From Candidatus Tisiphia endosymbiont of Dioctria linearis (lineage in GTDB: Bacteria; Pseudomonadota; Alphaproteobacteria; Rickettsiales; Rickettsiaceae): a stretch of DNA of 64,000 nucleotides. Shown one piece after another: positions 47,091-60,309 of the stretch. Numbering within the stretch: position 1 is the first letter of the stretch; each line of letters begins with the position of its first letter. Position numbers and translations under genes: made by a program. A model generated the notes under the pieces. The model was not told where the DNA came from. It saw only the letters and a list, made by a program, of their open reading frames with translations, and searched no databases. Location: contig NZ_OZ032156.1 of assembly GCF_964026545.1 (NCBI RefSeq), positions 1 to 64,000 on the forward strand. The letters run 5' to 3'.

Positions 47091-47182
47091 AATTTTGTTA
47101 GTATAGCTAACTAGACAAAGGAGTTACCTAGAACCTTAACGGTGTTATAGTAACGAAAACTTGATTAATAAGTGAGTATAAA

Positions 47183-50292
<3,110 letters not shown>

Positions 50293-50380
50293 AGAAAGTG
50301 ATTCAAAAAATTGCTGGATTTAAATACATTAATGGATTATCATTGCCCAGATTTGACTCATTATTAAATAATTATTACAT

Positions 50381-51184
50381 ATGCAAATAACAGGTAAGGC
50401 TACTAACAAAAAAACACCAATTCAAGAATTTGCCTCTTTTATTTTTGTAATATTTTTGGCACTGATGATAAGATTTTTTGTGATGGAAAATTTCTTTGTG
50501 CCAACAGGTTCAATGAAAGCAACAGTGCTGGAGAATGATTATATTTTCTCAACAAAATATTCTTACGGATATAGTAATTATTCTCTTCCTTTCAGCCCTA
50601 ATATTTTTAATGATAGAATATTAGCATCACAGCCACAAAGAGGAGATATAGTAGTTTTTCGTCCACCAAATAATATGGATATTCGATATATAAAAAGATT
50701 AATTGGGCTACCTGGAGATAAAATACAATTAATCAATGATGTAGTATATATAAATGATAAAGCTATAGATCGTACTGAAGTTGGGACATATACAAGTGAA
50801 CAAGGAAGAAGTTACATAAAATATAAGGAAATATTACCTAACGGCGTAAATTATTTTTCTTATAAATTAAAACAAAATGATCGTTTGTTAGCAAATCAAT
50901 ATGGTAATACAGAAATCTTTTATGTACCAGAAGGAAAATATTTCTTTCTTGGTGATAACAGAGATGAATCAAATGATAGTAGGATAGAACTAGGATTTGT
51001 CCCATTCAAAAACTTTATTGCTAAAGGACAATTTATTTATTTTTCGACAAAAGAAAAATTATGGCAAAGTGATATTGGGATAATTAATCAAATATTCCGT
51101 GTTGGTACTTGGCTGGCATCTATTAGATTTAACAGACTATTTACCTCTCTTTATACAGATAAAATACAAGATGATCACAAATAA
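50381..51184 (+). CDS. lepB: Signal peptidase I
   Basis: 267 residues. One N-terminal membrane span, catalytic Ser44 in [14 protein letters not shown] and Lys105 in [12 protein letters not shown], plus the box [14 protein letters not shown]. It removes signal peptides at the inner membrane. It overlaps rnc by 14 bases, the rickettsial lepB-rnc-era order. Confidence 0.96.
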   Translation: MQITGKATNKKTPIQEFASFIFVIFLALMIRFFVMENFFVPTGSMKATVLENDYIFSTKYSYGYSNYSLPFSPNIFNDRILASQPQRGDIVVFRPPNNMDIRYIKRLIGLPGDKIQLINDVVYINDKAIDRTEVGTYTSEQGRSYIKYKEILPNGVNYFSYKLKQNDRLLANQYGNTEIFYVPEGKYFFLGDNRDESNDSRIELGFVPFKNFIAKGQFIYFSTKEKLWQSDIGIINQIFRVGTWLASIRFNRLFTSLYTDKIQDDHK

Positions 51185-51881
51185 AGAATCAGCACTCTCT
51201 ACTCCGGAAAAACTTGAGCAAGATATAGGGTATAATTTTAATAATAAAGATTTTTTACTAGAAGCGTTAAGCCACCCTTCTCTAAAACAGCATACCGTAA
51301 AGCATGGAGTCCAAAAGAATTACGAACGTTTAGAATTACTTGGTGATACAATAATTAATTTTGTTATTACTGAAATTCTATTTAAAAATTTCTCTACTTA
51401 TGATGAGGGGAAATTAGCAAAAATTAGAGCTTATCTAGTCTGTAAAGAATTACTTTGTAAAGTAGCTGCCAAAATCAATCTGTCAGACTATATTATTATG
51501 ACTTATGGCGAAGAACTATTAGGGGGAAGGCAAAATCCTAATAATATCGAAAATACTATGGAGGCATTAATTGCTGCCATTTATCTTGATAGCAATATTG
51601 ACGCAGTAAAAAAAATAGTAAATGATTTGTGGTATGAGTTTATAGATATTATTGATTTAGCTGATTATGACCCTAAAAGTACCCTTCAGGAATTAGCTCA
51701 GAAAAAAGGGACTAAAAAGCCTCTATATCAAGTGATTAAAAGAGAAGGTTCTCCACATTCATCCATCTTCACTGTATTAGTACAGATGGATGAATATCAA
51801 CAAACTGGTACTGGTCACTCAGTTAAGGAAGCAGAAAAAGTCGCTGCTCGTAAATTAATGAATTACCTCAACAATTTGTAA
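51171..51881 (+). CDS. rnc: Ribonuclease III
   Basis: 236 residues from the ATG at 51171, overlapping lepB; earlier codons would extend far into lepB. The RNase III signature [17 protein letters not shown] and the second acidic site ([13 protein letters not shown]) are present, then a dsRNA-binding domain ([20 protein letters not shown]). It processes rRNA precursors. Confidence 0.95.
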   Translation: MITNKESALSTPEKLEQDIGYNFNNKDFLLEALSHPSLKQHTVKHGVQKNYERLELLGDTIINFVITEILFKNFSTYDEGKLAKIRAYLVCKELLCKVAAKINLSDYIIMTYGEELLGGRQNPNNIENTMEALIAAIYLDSNIDAVKKIVNDLWYEFIDIIDLADYDPKSTLQELAQKKGTKKPLYQVIKREGSPHSSIFTVLVQMDEYQQTGTGHSVKEAEKVAARKLMNYLNNL

Positions 51882-51884
51882 GTT

Positions 51885-52077
51885 GTGAGCGTTCACGGTT
51901 TTTTTACTATTTTCTTATGATGAATAAAAAATTTGCTTACCAAACGTCTATTAGCGAGACCACGCAAGTAGATCGTGGCAATCCATTTCTAATACTTTCC
52001 TGGATTGCTTCGTTCGGGCTCACGCCTCCTCGCTAATAGACGTCTTGTACTTTAACTTTTTTTTCGTGAACGCTCAC
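51885..52077. repeat. Complete 193-bp MITE-like element between rnc and era
   Basis: Terminal arms GTGAGCGTTCACG (51885-51897) and CGTGAACGCTCAC (52065-52077). Inner arms CGTCTATTAGCGAG and CTCGCTAATAGACG, and further inside GGCAATCCA/TGGATTGC. It begins 3 bases after the rnc stop and ends 15 bases before era. Partial copies: 21792, 24781-24793, 33739-33918, 39946-39963, 53702-53713. Confidence 0.8.
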
Positions 52078-52092
52078 TGTAAGGTTTAATTC

Positions 52093-52992
52093 GTGGAAAT
52101 AACTCAAAAGACAATATCTCTATCTATAATCGGTAAACCAAATGCTGGTAAATCATCATTATTAAACAAACTCATTGGACAAAAAATATCGATAGTTACT
52201 CCTAAAGTTCAAACTACCCGCTCTATTATAACCGGAATAGTTACCATAAAAGATACACAGCTGATAATATTAGATACGCCAGGTATATTCGAACCAAAGA
52301 AACAGCTGGAAAAAGCAATGGTACGGTGTTCATGGTCAAGTTTACATGGTGTAGATCTAGTTTTATTGATCATAGATAGTACGAAACCTATGAATCAATT
52401 TACTTTACAAATACTCAAAAAGTTGCAAACTCTTAAAATAAATTTAATATTCTTATTAAACAAAATTGATATTCCTTCTGAATATCTAGAAGAAATAGAA
52501 AATACTCTAAATTCTCAGTTCATAGATAGTTATATATTAAAATTATCCGTTTTGTCCGGTAAAAATGTCAATAAATTACTCAATTATATCCAAAGCCAAG
52601 CTAAAGAATCGCCTTGGCTATATGAAGAGGATGATGTTACTAATCTGCCTATGCGATTTTTAGCAGCTGAGATAACTAGGGAACAATTATTTTTGAATCT
52701 TCACCAAGAATTACCTTATAACTTAACCGTCCAAACTGAAATGTGGCAGGAGAATAACGATAAATCTATCAAAATTCATCAAGTAATAGTTGTTTCAAGA
52801 GATTCTTATAAGACTATTATTTTAGGAAAAAATGGTTGTAAAATTAAAGAAATAGGTTCTAAGGCAAGAATAGAAATGCAGATATCTTTTGATTGTAAAA
52901 TTCATCTTTTTCTTTTTGTAAAAGTACGTGAACTTTGGCAAGATGACCCAAACTCATATAGCCATATGCGATTGCAACAAGCTCAAATATGA
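52093..52992 (+). CDS. era: GTPase Era
   Basis: 299 residues, GTG start with AAGG 8 bases upstream. G1 [16 protein letters not shown]2/G3 around [10 protein letters not shown] and [10 protein letters not shown]4 NKID, and a KH domain ([20 protein letters not shown]). It helps 16S rRNA and 30S maturation. The end overlaps recO by 4 bases. Confidence 0.95.
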   Translation: MEITQKTISLSIIGKPNAGKSSLLNKLIGQKISIVTPKVQTTRSIITGIVTIKDTQLIILDTPGIFEPKKQLEKAMVRCSWSSLHGVDLVLLIIDSTKPMNQFTLQILKKLQTLKINLIFLLNKIDIPSEYLEEIENTLNSQFIDSYILKLSVLSGKNVNKLLNYIQSQAKESPWLYEEDDVTNLPMRFLAAEITREQLFLNLHQELPYNLTVQTEMWQENNDKSIKIHQVIVVSRDSYKTIILGKNGCKIKEIGSKARIEMQISFDCKIHLFLFVKVRELWQDDPNSYSHMRLQQAQI

Positions 52993-53699
52993 ATTTTAAA
53001 GATATAGGAATAATAATTGCTAAAAAACCATTAAAAGAAAATTCGGCTATTATTACAGTTTTTACTGAGAATCATGGTTTATATTCCGGTGTAATACGAG
53101 AAACATCTAGAAAATCTGGCTCTATAAATCAACAAGGCAATATTGTCGATTTTTTTTGGCAAGCTAGGTTACACGAGCATATAGGAATGGCTAAATGCGA
53201 GTTAATAAAATCTTACGCTGGTCTTTTAATAACTAATAAAATTAAATTATATGCCTTTAATTCAATTATTAGCCTTATTAAAATAGCATTTCATGAAAGA
53301 GAAGATCACAATAATTTTTTTCCAATTTTTGTAAAATATTTAAACAGCCTAGCAAATAATTTTATTTTTGAAGAGTATATTAGATTTGAATTAGCCATAC
53401 TCCAAGAATCAGGCTATGGTCTTGAGCTGGATAAATGTGTGGTAACAGGTAGCCAGGAGAATCTGAAATATGTCTCACCAAAATCTGGAAAAGCTGTCTG
53501 TTTATCAGAAGGGCTGAAATATCAAGACAGGCTTCTAATCTTACCACAATTCCTAACCTCCACTAAGTGTGAAATTACTAATAATGATAAAAAACAAGCT
53601 TTTAATTTAACTACATATTTTTTTAACCGATATTTCTTTCACAACAACCAACAACTACATGCTCGAGATAATTTTATACAATGTGTACTATATGATTAA
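52989..53699 (+). CDS. recO: DNA repair protein RecO
   Basis: 236 residues. The OB-fold start is [40 protein letters not shown], followed by the helical domain with [20 protein letters not shown]. Works with RecR in RecA loading. ATG overlaps the era stop (ATGA). The usual zinc-finger cysteines are largely missing, as in other rickettsial RecO. Confidence 0.9.
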   Translation: MNFKDIGIIIAKKPLKENSAIITVFTENHGLYSGVIRETSRKSGSINQQGNIVDFFWQARLHEHIGMAKCELIKSYAGLLITNKIKLYAFNSIISLIKIAFHEREDHNNFFPIFVKYLNSLANNFIFEEYIRFELAILQESGYGLELDKCVVTGSQENLKYVSPKSGKAVCLSEGLKYQDRLLILPQFLTSTKCEITNNDKKQAFNLTTYFFNRYFFHNNQQLHARDNFIQCVLYD

Positions 53700-53701
53700 T
53701 T

Positions 53702-53713
53702 GTGAGTGTTCAC
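53702..53713. repeat. Short GTGAGTGTTCAC palindrome
   Basis: A 12-base near-palindrome that matches the end of the 51885-52077 element. It lies between the convergent recO and recG genes. Confidence 0.4.
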
Positions 53714-53716
53714 AAC

Positions 53717-55783
53717 CTAGTTTAATTCATTAAATTCTACTTTAGCAAATAATTTTGTTTGAAGTATCAATAATTCTGAATGATTATTTGAACTTTCTTC
53801 TGCCAATTTATTAGCTTTAGTTAAAAGGTCTAAGTCTCTAGCTAGATCGGCAAAAAAGAATCTTATCTCACCACTTTGCTTTGTTCCTAATATTTCTCCG
53901 CTACCTCTTAACAGTAAATCCTGCTCAGCTATATAAAAGCCATCATTACTATTTCTCATTACTTCAAATCTAGATTTTGCAAGTATAGTTAATTTTTGAG
54001 GATCATATAGAAGAATACAATGAGATTGTAACATTCCACGTCCAACTCTACCTCTTATCTGATGTAATTGAGCTAAACCAAACTGCTCGGCATTCTCTAT
54101 GACGATTAAGGTGGCATCTGGGACATCAATACCCACTTCAATTACAGTTGTAGCAATAAGGATTTTAATATTACCATTCTTAAATTGTTGCATAATCGTA
54201 TCTTTTTGTTCATTTTTCATTTTGCCGTGTATGGTAGTTGTAATGTTAGGGTAGACGGTTTCAATGGTAATAAATCTGCTATTAACGTCAGTCATCCCAG
54301 TGTTTTTTTCCTGGGTTACTAACTCTTCATCAGTTTGATCGATAAGGGGGCATATCCAGTAAATTTTTTCTCCAGATGTTAGTTTTTTATCCAAAACGGA
54401 AATTACATTATTTAGTTTTGTTTTGGGTAAGATGCTAGTAATAATTGGCAGTCGATTTTTTGGCTTACTGGTTAATTTAGAAATATCCATATCTCCAAAC
54501 ATAGTCAAAGTAAGGCTTCTAGGAATAGGGGTGGCTGTCATTACTAAAACATCGGGATACGAGGCTTTGTTAATTAAATCGAGCCGTTGTTGTACACCAA
54601 ATTTATGTTGCTCATCAATGACAATATAACCTAGATTTTTAAAAATTACTTTTTCTTGAAATAAGGCATGAGTACCAATTAATATATCAATATCTCCGTT
54701 TTCTAGCTCTGATAATAGCTTATTGCGTTCTTTGCTAGATATTTTCCCAGTAAGTAAACCAATCTTTATTCCGCTTTCACTTAAGGCTTTAACAAAGAAT
54801 TGGTGATGTTGATTTGCTAATAAATCAGTAGGAGCCATTAGTGCAGCTTGAAATTTATGATATACTACATTGACTATTGTTAATAAAGCTACCAGGGTCT
54901 TGCCAGACCCTACATCGCCTTGCAGTAAACGCATCATTTCTGTAGGAGATAATTGATCTTTTTCAATTTCTTCAATGACTTTTTTTTGGTCATATGTTAG
55001 TTCAAATCCTAATATTTTAAGTATTGATTGTTGTAGCTGAGCGGATTTAGTAAATGAATTACCTTGTTTTAATTTTGTTTGTTGACGGAGATGTTGTAAT
55101 GATAGCTGGTTAGCAAATAGTTCTCTTGCTGCTAATCGTCTTAAGGATTGAGTTTGTAATTTAGTATCATGAACTTGGTATAAATGCATGATTTTTAAAT
55201 CATTTAATAAAGATTCAATATACTCCTTTATTTCTTGAAAATTTTCAGGGATACTGTTACACTCTTTTTCAAGCAAATCAATAGCCTTTATTATATAGGA
55301 ATAAAGTTGTTTATTAATTATTCCATAAGTTAAAGGATAAATTGATTGTATAGAGTTGGTAAGTTTTTTATCAAAAATAAATATTGGGTGAGATATTTGA
55401 GCTAAGCTAGAGAATATTTGCACCTTGCCTTCAATTATTTGCTTACTACCTGTCATAAGTTTATTTAGCAGAAAATAAGGTGGTCTATTAAAAAATATCA
55501 GTAGAATAGAACCAGTCTCATTAGATACTAAGATTTTTAAAGGCTGCTTTCTGCTTTTAGGAACAAGAATTTCTTCAATTGTTACTTCCGCTTGAATTAA
55601 CTGTCCATTTTTCAGTAAAGATAAATTGGGCGAAATTGTTTTAACTTGATAAGAAGTAGGGCGGTAAAATAGCAAATCTCTTAAATTGATGATCCCCAAT
55701 CTTTTAAGTCCATCAATTATATTATCACTAACGTTAATATGTGATTTAATTGGTAAGAAAAAAAACTTACTGATAGTTAACAT
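53717..55783 (-). CDS. recG: ATP-dependent DNA helicase RecG
   Basis: 688 residues. A wedge OB domain (GQLIQAEVTIEEILVPKSRK), Walker A RLLQGDVGSGKTLVALLT, DExH-type box VIDEQHKFGVQQR, motif III MTATPIPRSLTLTMFGD and the C-terminal IRGRVGRGMLQSHC. It reverses stalled forks. Length is typical. Convergent with recO. Confidence 0.96.
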   Translation of the reverse strand: MLTISKFFFLPIKSHINVSDNIIDGLKRLGIINLRDLLFYRPTSYQVKTISPNLSLLKNGQLIQAEVTIEEILVPKSRKQPLKILVSNETGSILLIFFNRPPYFLLNKLMTGSKQIIEGKVQIFSSLAQISHPIFIFDKKLTNSIQSIYPLTYGIINKQLYSYIIKAIDLLEKECNSIPENFQEIKEYIESLLNDLKIMHLYQVHDTKLQTQSLRRLAARELFANQLSLQHLRQQTKLKQGNSFTKSAQLQQSILKILGFELTYDQKKVIEEIEKDQLSPTEMMRLLQGDVGSGKTLVALLTIVNVVYHKFQAALMAPTDLLANQHHQFFVKALSESGIKIGLLTGKISSKERNKLLSELENGDIDILIGTHALFQEKVIFKNLGYIVIDEQHKFGVQQRLDLINKASYPDVLVMTATPIPRSLTLTMFGDMDISKLTSKPKNRLPIITSILPKTKLNNVISVLDKKLTSGEKIYWICPLIDQTDEELVTQEKNTGMTDVNSRFITIETVYPNITTTIHGKMKNEQKDTIMQQFKNGNIKILIATTVIEVGIDVPDATLIVIENAEQFGLAQLHQIRGRVGRGMLQSHCILLYDPQKLTILAKSRFEVMRNSNDGFYIAEQDLLLRGSGEILGTKQSGEIRFFFADLARDLDLLTKANKLAEESSNNHSELLILQTKLFAKVEFNELN

Positions 55784-55839
55784 ATTTTATTACTATATAG
55801 TTTTGTCTTTTTAATGTCATCCCTGCGAAAGTAGGGATC

Positions 55840-56451
55840 TTAGTGCATAAAAATATCGATATCGTTCCAGCCTATCAGATCCAAATTAGCTCTAATAGGT
55901 AAGAATTTAAAAATTTGTTCTGCAAGGTCTAGCCTATTTTCGGCTAATAATCTATCTTGTAAGATAGAACGCAGCTGATGTAAATAAAGGACATCTTTGG
56001 CAGCATATTCTTTTTGTTCTTCCATAAGTTCATTTCTTCCCCAATAGGAAGATTGTTGTTGTTTAGAAATTTGCACTGAAAGCAATTCACGACATAAATC
56101 TTTTAAGCCATGGGAATCAGTGTAGGTTCTAACCAATTTAGAAGATATTTTGGTACAGAAGATATTCTCTAAATCAATTTCAAGATATTTCTTTATTGCG
56201 GCTAAATCAAATCGAGCATAGTGAAATATTTTACACCGATTTTTATCAAGTAATAATTTTTTTAAATTAGGCGCTGCATAGTTCTTGTCAATAAAGTTTA
56301 CTAGATAAGCATCACCATCACCATTGCTTATTTGCAAAAGGCATAATCTATCCCTATGCACTTTTAATCCCATCGTTTCTGTATCAATTGCTAGGTCTCC
56401 AGCAATATTAAAATCTTCTGGAATATCATTGTAAAAAACTATAATGCTAAT
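55840..56451 (-). CDS. rnd: Ribonuclease D-like 3'-5' exonuclease, probable ATT start
   Basis: About 204 residues if started at ATT 56451. DEDD motifs: DLAIDTETMGL (Exo I, DxE), IFHYARFDLAAIKKYL (Exo II) and YAAKDVLYLHQL (Exo III). The first ATG (56373) would drop the DxE pair and leave a dead enzyme. Upstream in frame there is no ATG, GTG or TTG before a TAG at 56461-56463. A perfect AGGAGG (complement of 56457-56462) lies 5 bases before the ATT at 56449-56451. I therefore infer initiation at ATT. It lacks the HRDC domains of full RNase D, as is normal for the short alphaproteobacterial form, which trims tRNA 3' ends. Confidence 0.8.
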   Translation of the reverse strand: MSIIVFYNDIPEDFNIAGDLAIDTETMGLKVHRDRLCLLQISNGDGDAYLVNFIDKNYAAPNLKKLLLDKNRCKIFHYARFDLAAIKKYLEIDLENIFCTKISSKLVRTYTDSHGLKDLCRELLSVQISKQQQSSYWGRNELMEEQKEYAAKDVLYLHQLRSILQDRLLAENRLDLAEQIFKFLPIRANLDLIGWNDIDIFMH

Positions 56452-56487
56452 AATAACCTCCTAATCTTTTGTTGGTATACTCAAAGC

Positions 56488-56580
56488 GTCATTGCGAGCG
56501 AAGGTATGTAAGCGAAGCGATCCATTTTTGGTTGCTTTTGTGGATTGCTTCGTTGACCTACGGTCTTTCTCGCAATGACG
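56488..56580. repeat. CGTCATTGCGAG palindrome (93 bp)
   Basis: Arms CGTCATTGCGAG/CTCGCAATGACG and inner CGAAGCGATCCA/TGGATTGCTTCG. An intact dispersed copy, located between ftsB and rnd. Other copies are at 37369-37605 (interrupted) and 61277-61316 (half). Confidence 0.75.
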
Positions 56581-56617
56581 ACCACATATGACTTTAAAAC
56601 TGTCCTGGGTTACCATA

Positions 56618-56935
56618 TTATTTTACGGTAAATACCTGTTCTGTTGGAGAAGCCACTCCTAAAACTCTTCTGGCTTCTTGGTCAAGCATATCCTTGTCTA
56701 GAGATTCTGGTCTAAGTAGTGTTACTTTATGTTCAAGTTCAACACGTTCTGCCCTTAAAGTTTCTAGCTCACTATAGGCTTTTTCCAGTCGTTGATTTAA
56801 TGTAAAATAAGCAATAATTCCTCTATTACCATAAATAGAATGAAAAATAAAATAAGCTAATAGTAAAGAAAGCAAAACATTAAATATTATAATTTTGGAT
56901 CTTTTAACTAAATCAATAAAATATTGATAATTCAT
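56618..56935 (-). CDS. ftsB: Septum formation protein FtsB/DivIC
   Basis: 105 residues. A single membrane span (KIIIFNVLLSLLLAYFIF), then a coiled coil (TLNQRLEKAYSELETLRAER) and the QEARRVLGVASPTEQVF end. It is part of the FtsQLB complex in cell division. Overlaps cdsA by 4 bases. Confidence 0.85.
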   Translation of the reverse strand: MNYQYFIDLVKRSKIIIFNVLLSLLLAYFIFHSIYGNRGIIAYFTLNQRLEKAYSELETLRAERVELEHKVTLLRPESLDKDMLDQEARRVLGVASPTEQVFTVK

Positions 56936-57639
56936 AATATTTTAATAATAAAAAATAATATTGGGGCGGTGAGAATTATGCTGTCGAATCGGTCTAAAAC
57001 GCCTCCATGACCTGGTATTATAGTACCACTATCTTTAATAGCAAATTTGCGTTTGAAATATGAAATAAATAAATCGCTCATTTGTGCTATTAGTGCTAAA
57101 CAAAAAGCTGCTATAATTAAGTGCCGTTTGTTTAACAAATAGTAAGTTGGCAAATCAAATCCTGGCAACAAACTCAATAAAAATGCCGCAACCCCGCTAG
57201 CTAATACTCCTGTGATTAATCCACTCCAAGTTTTGTTAGGACTAATCTTGGGAGCAAGTTTAATACCGCCTATATTTTTCCCGCCAATCATAGCAAATAC
57301 ATCAACTGACCATATTATAGTAAAATAGAGTAATAATAGCCACCGATTTTTATCTTCAGTAGCAATTATTACTAAAGATATAATAGGAATGGGAATAATA
57401 ATCAACCCAAATAATCCATAAAGAAAGGACGATTTGGTTATTGATGGTTTGGTCATCTGATACCATTCATATAACATACCTACGGCAATTAATAACATCA
57501 ATATATAAAATAACGACTTGATAGATATTATCGATATAATAAATACCGGTCCTATTACTAGGGCTGATAATATTCTCGTCGCTATATTAGACTTTTTCTT
57601 ACCTGCCGCCAAAAGTCCTCTTCCTTTTTGAGTAATCAT
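56932..57639 (-). CDS. cdsA: Phosphatidate cytidylyltransferase
   Basis: 235 residues with about seven membrane spans. The start MITQKGRGLLAAGKKKSNIA is like that of Rickettsia CdsA. The signature PNKTWSGLITGVLASGVAA and the C-terminal PGHGGVLDRFDSI motif with its Asp pair are present. It makes CDP-diacylglycerol. Overlaps the end of uppS by 41 bases, an unusually long overlap. Confidence 0.93.
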   Translation of the reverse strand: MITQKGRGLLAAGKKKSNIATRILSALVIGPVFIISIISIKSLFYILMLLIAVGMLYEWYQMTKPSITKSSFLYGLFGLIIIPIPIISLVIIATEDKNRWLLLLYFTIIWSVDVFAMIGGKNIGGIKLAPKISPNKTWSGLITGVLASGVAAFLLSLLPGFDLPTYYLLNKRHLIIAAFCLALIAQMSDLFISYFKRKFAIKDSGTIIPGHGGVLDRFDSIILTAPILFFIIKIL

Positions 57640-58288
57640 CTAACGCTTCTAATAAATCTTGTTTGTTAAAGTCAGGCCAGTATTTAGGTGAAAAATATAG
57701 TTCAGCATATGCGATTTGCCATAATAATAAATTGCTGATTCTATATACCCCACCAGTGCGAATTAATAAATCTACATCTGGCATTTCTGGATCATACAGA
57801 TAATTAATAAACTCATGTTCGCTAATATTTATTTTACCAGAATCGATAATTTTCTGACAGGCATCAACAATCTCTGCTCGCCCGCCATAGCTAAAAGCAA
57901 GACAAAGAGTTATTTTATTATTATGTTTTGTTAATTCCATAGCATCATGAATTTGTTTTTGTAACACAGAATCTAATAAACCCAATTTACCGATAATTTT
58001 TATTTTAACCCCATTCTTGTGCAGTGCCGCAGTCTCATTTTTTAGGTAATAACGTAATAATTTCAATAAAAATGTGACCTCAGTCTTTGATCTACGCCAA
58101 TTCTCTGATGAAAAAGTATAAAGTGTAACGTAAGGTATATTAAGTTCTATAAAATTTGCTAATAATTTTTTCACTTTATCGGCACCTACTCTATGTCCTT
58201 CAAATTTAGGTAGGTCTTTCCCTAATGTCCACCTAGCATTACCATCCATGATGATAGCTAAATGATTTACTTTGTTGATTGTACTCAT
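57599..58288 (-). CDS. uppS: Undecaprenyl diphosphate synthase
   Basis: 229 residues. LAIIMDGNARWTLGKDLPKF with the catalytic Asp, TLYTFSSENWRRSKTEV and PDVDLLIRTGGVYRISNLLL near the end. It makes the lipid carrier for peptidoglycan. It follows the EnvZ-like kinase gene by 2 bases and overlaps cdsA, so the five genes from ompR-like to ftsB form one operon. Confidence 0.96.
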   Translation of the reverse strand: MSTINKVNHLAIIMDGNARWTLGKDLPKFEGHRVGADKVKKLLANFIELNIPYVTLYTFSSENWRRSKTEVTFLLKLLRYYLKNETAALHKNGVKIKIIGKLGLLDSVLQKQIHDAMELTKHNNKITLCLAFSYGGRAEIVDACQKIIDSGKINISEHEFINYLYDPEMPDVDLLIRTGGVYRISNLLLWQIAYAELYFSPKYWPDFNKQDLLEALDDYSKRKRTFGGR

Positions 58289-58290
58289 AT

Positions 58291-59592
58291 TTACTTTTGT
58301 ATTATAGGTAGTGAAATTTCAACCAATAACCCGCCTAAAGCTTTACTATCCTGTAATGATATTGTCCCACTATGATCAATAATTATTTCTTTAGTAATAG
58401 CAAGACCAAGTCCAACATTCCCTGAATTATTAAGTGAACGGGACTTATCTGAACGATAAAATGCTTTAAATACTAATAATTTCTCTTCATCCTTTATGCC
58501 AATTCCATTATCTTCAATCTTTATTATTGCATTAGTAGAGGTAGAGCATATAGTAATTTTTATTTTTGTAGAATATTTTATCGCATTATTTATTACATTA
58601 GATATTGCACGTTCAAAGTTGCTAGGCTTAATTTGTGTGTATATTGGTTGCCCTATCGTAATTAATTCAATGTTGGCAGACCATTTATTTGTAACATTTA
58701 ACATCCAAGAAGATAATTCGATTATTTGAGCTTCTTCTCCATTTTCTCCTCTAGCAAAATCAAGATATGATTTTATCATTTGCTGCATAGCAACTATATC
58801 TTCCCTAAGACCTTCTGTTTCCTCAGATTTGTTCATTAGCTCTAATTGTAACTTCATTCTAGTTAACGGAGTACATAAATCATGCGAAATCATAGCAAGC
58901 ATTCTAGTTCTTTTGCTAATTTGCTTTTCAATGCGTTCTTTCATTTTAAGAAAAGCAATACCAGCCTTTCTTATTTCTTTTGCCCCAGAAGGTTTAAATG
59001 TTTGTAATTTGGTGATTCCTTGCCCGAATTGATCAGCCGCATCTGCCAGAATTAAAATGGATTTAATTTGGTTTTTAGAGAAGATTAAGGAAACGGAAAG
59101 TAGTAAAATGGTCAAGAAGATTAACCATAAGACAAAAATATAGGCAGTTGGATTCATCAACAATTTTGCTGGGAAAGTTATTTGTATTAAACCATTGGTT
59201 AATTGAAGTAGTACTTCAATTCTTCCTGAATCATTAAGCTGTACTATATTATTTTTATTAATTTTTACGTTAATAATGTTTTTAAAAATCTCTAATTCCT
59301 CACTAATTCTAGGTTGGGTAGGTGATAAGGTTGATTCTGGATAAAACTGATACGATAAATTTAAATAATTGGTTGCTACAGTATTCTTTGCCAATAAATT
59401 ATTATCATCTTTTTCAAGAAGGGAAATAATCTCATTAGCAATAATATTACTAGTATAGTAAGAAACATTATACCAGTGACGATCATAGAACAAAAATACC
59501 GCTAAAATTTGTCCTATTAATGTTGGAACAATGATAATGAGTACAAATCTAGCCAGTAATGTTTGTGGTGTAAATTTATGTATAGATAGCAT
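58291..59592 (-). CDS. EnvZ-like sensor histidine kinase
   Basis: 433 residues. Two membrane spans flank a periplasmic loop of about 110 residues; then HAMP, an H-box LAMISHDLCTPLTRMKLQLE, N-box AISNVINNAIKYST, G1 IEDNGIGIKDEEK and G2 NVGLGLAITKEI. Partner of the OmpR-like regulator at 59576, overlapping it by 17 bases. Probably senses envelope or osmotic conditions (family inference). Confidence 0.9.
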   Translation of the reverse strand: MLSIHKFTPQTLLARFVLIIIVPTLIGQILAVFLFYDRHWYNVSYYTSNIIANEIISLLEKDDNNLLAKNTVATNYLNLSYQFYPESTLSPTQPRISEELEIFKNIINVKINKNNIVQLNDSGRIEVLLQLTNGLIQITFPAKLLMNPTAYIFVLWLIFLTILLLSVSLIFSKNQIKSILILADAADQFGQGITKLQTFKPSGAKEIRKAGIAFLKMKERIEKQISKRTRMLAMISHDLCTPLTRMKLQLELMNKSEETEGLREDIVAMQQMIKSYLDFARGENGEEAQIIELSSWMLNVTNKWSANIELITIGQPIYTQIKPSNFERAISNVINNAIKYSTKIKITICSTSTNAIIKIEDNGIGIKDEEKLLVFKAFYRSDKSRSLNNSGNVGLGLAITKEIIIDHSGTISLQDSKALGGLLVEISLPIIQK

Positions 59593-60256
59593 ATCCGCTA
59601 TTCCGAATGGTTTTTAGGTATTTGGGTTCTTTCGGGTCATCTTCAATCTTACTTCTTATTCTAACAATTTGTACGTCGATAGAACGAGGGCTAAGACCTC
59701 CCATTATTTTTGATAACTCATCACGTTTCATTTCTTGTCCAACGTTGTTTAGTAATACTTCTAGTAATTTTTGTTCTGTAGAGCTTAATGATACAAGTTG
59801 ATTATTTTTTATGAATTCCTTTGACTCAAAATTATAATAATTATTACCTAATTGTTTGATTTTATCTTGTTTTTTATAATTATTATAGCTATTTAATAGA
59901 TTGTTGATTCTTAATAATAATTCTTTCGGTTCAAAAGGTTTAGTTAAATAATCTGATGCCCCGGCTTCTAAGCCCTTGATACGATCATTTGGTTCTGACA
60001 ATGCAGTTAGCATAACAATTGGCACAAGGTCTTTGGTAGCTCTTATAGTTTTAGCAAAATCAAGTCCTGTAACATTTGGTAACATGACGTCTAGAATAAT
60101 TAAGTCATAAATAGAAGATTTTAATAATCCCTCAGCTCCTTCGACAGAATGTGTTGTTGATACTAAAAATCCATTTTTATACAAAAACTGTTTTAAAAGC
60201 TTTTGTATTCTAGTATCATCATCAACTACAAGAATGTGGGGTTTTGAGCTTTGCAT
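59576..60256 (-). CDS. OmpR-family response regulator
   Basis: 226 residues. Receiver domain with VDDD and phospho-acceptor in LIILDVMLPNVTG, Lys in LTKPFEPKEL. A winged-helix output domain follows (SSTEQKLLEVLLNNVGQEMK, SPRSIDVQIVRIRSKIEDDP). First gene of the operon leading to uppS-cdsA-ftsB. The start is divergent from ilvE, with a 54-base gap that must hold both promoters. Confidence 0.92.
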   Translation of the reverse strand: MQSSKPHILVVDDDTRIQKLLKQFLYKNGFLVSTTHSVEGAEGLLKSSIYDLIILDVMLPNVTGLDFAKTIRATKDLVPIVMLTALSEPNDRIKGLEAGASDYLTKPFEPKELLLRINNLLNSYNNYKKQDKIKQLGNNYYNFESKEFIKNNQLVSLSSTEQKLLEVLLNNVGQEMKRDELSKIMGGLSPRSIDVQIVRIRSKIEDDPKEPKYLKTIRNSGYAIYT

Positions 60257-60309
60257 AAATAAATTTTAGGTAATAAAAATTACTATAGTTTAATAGTAGA
60301 ATATTAACA

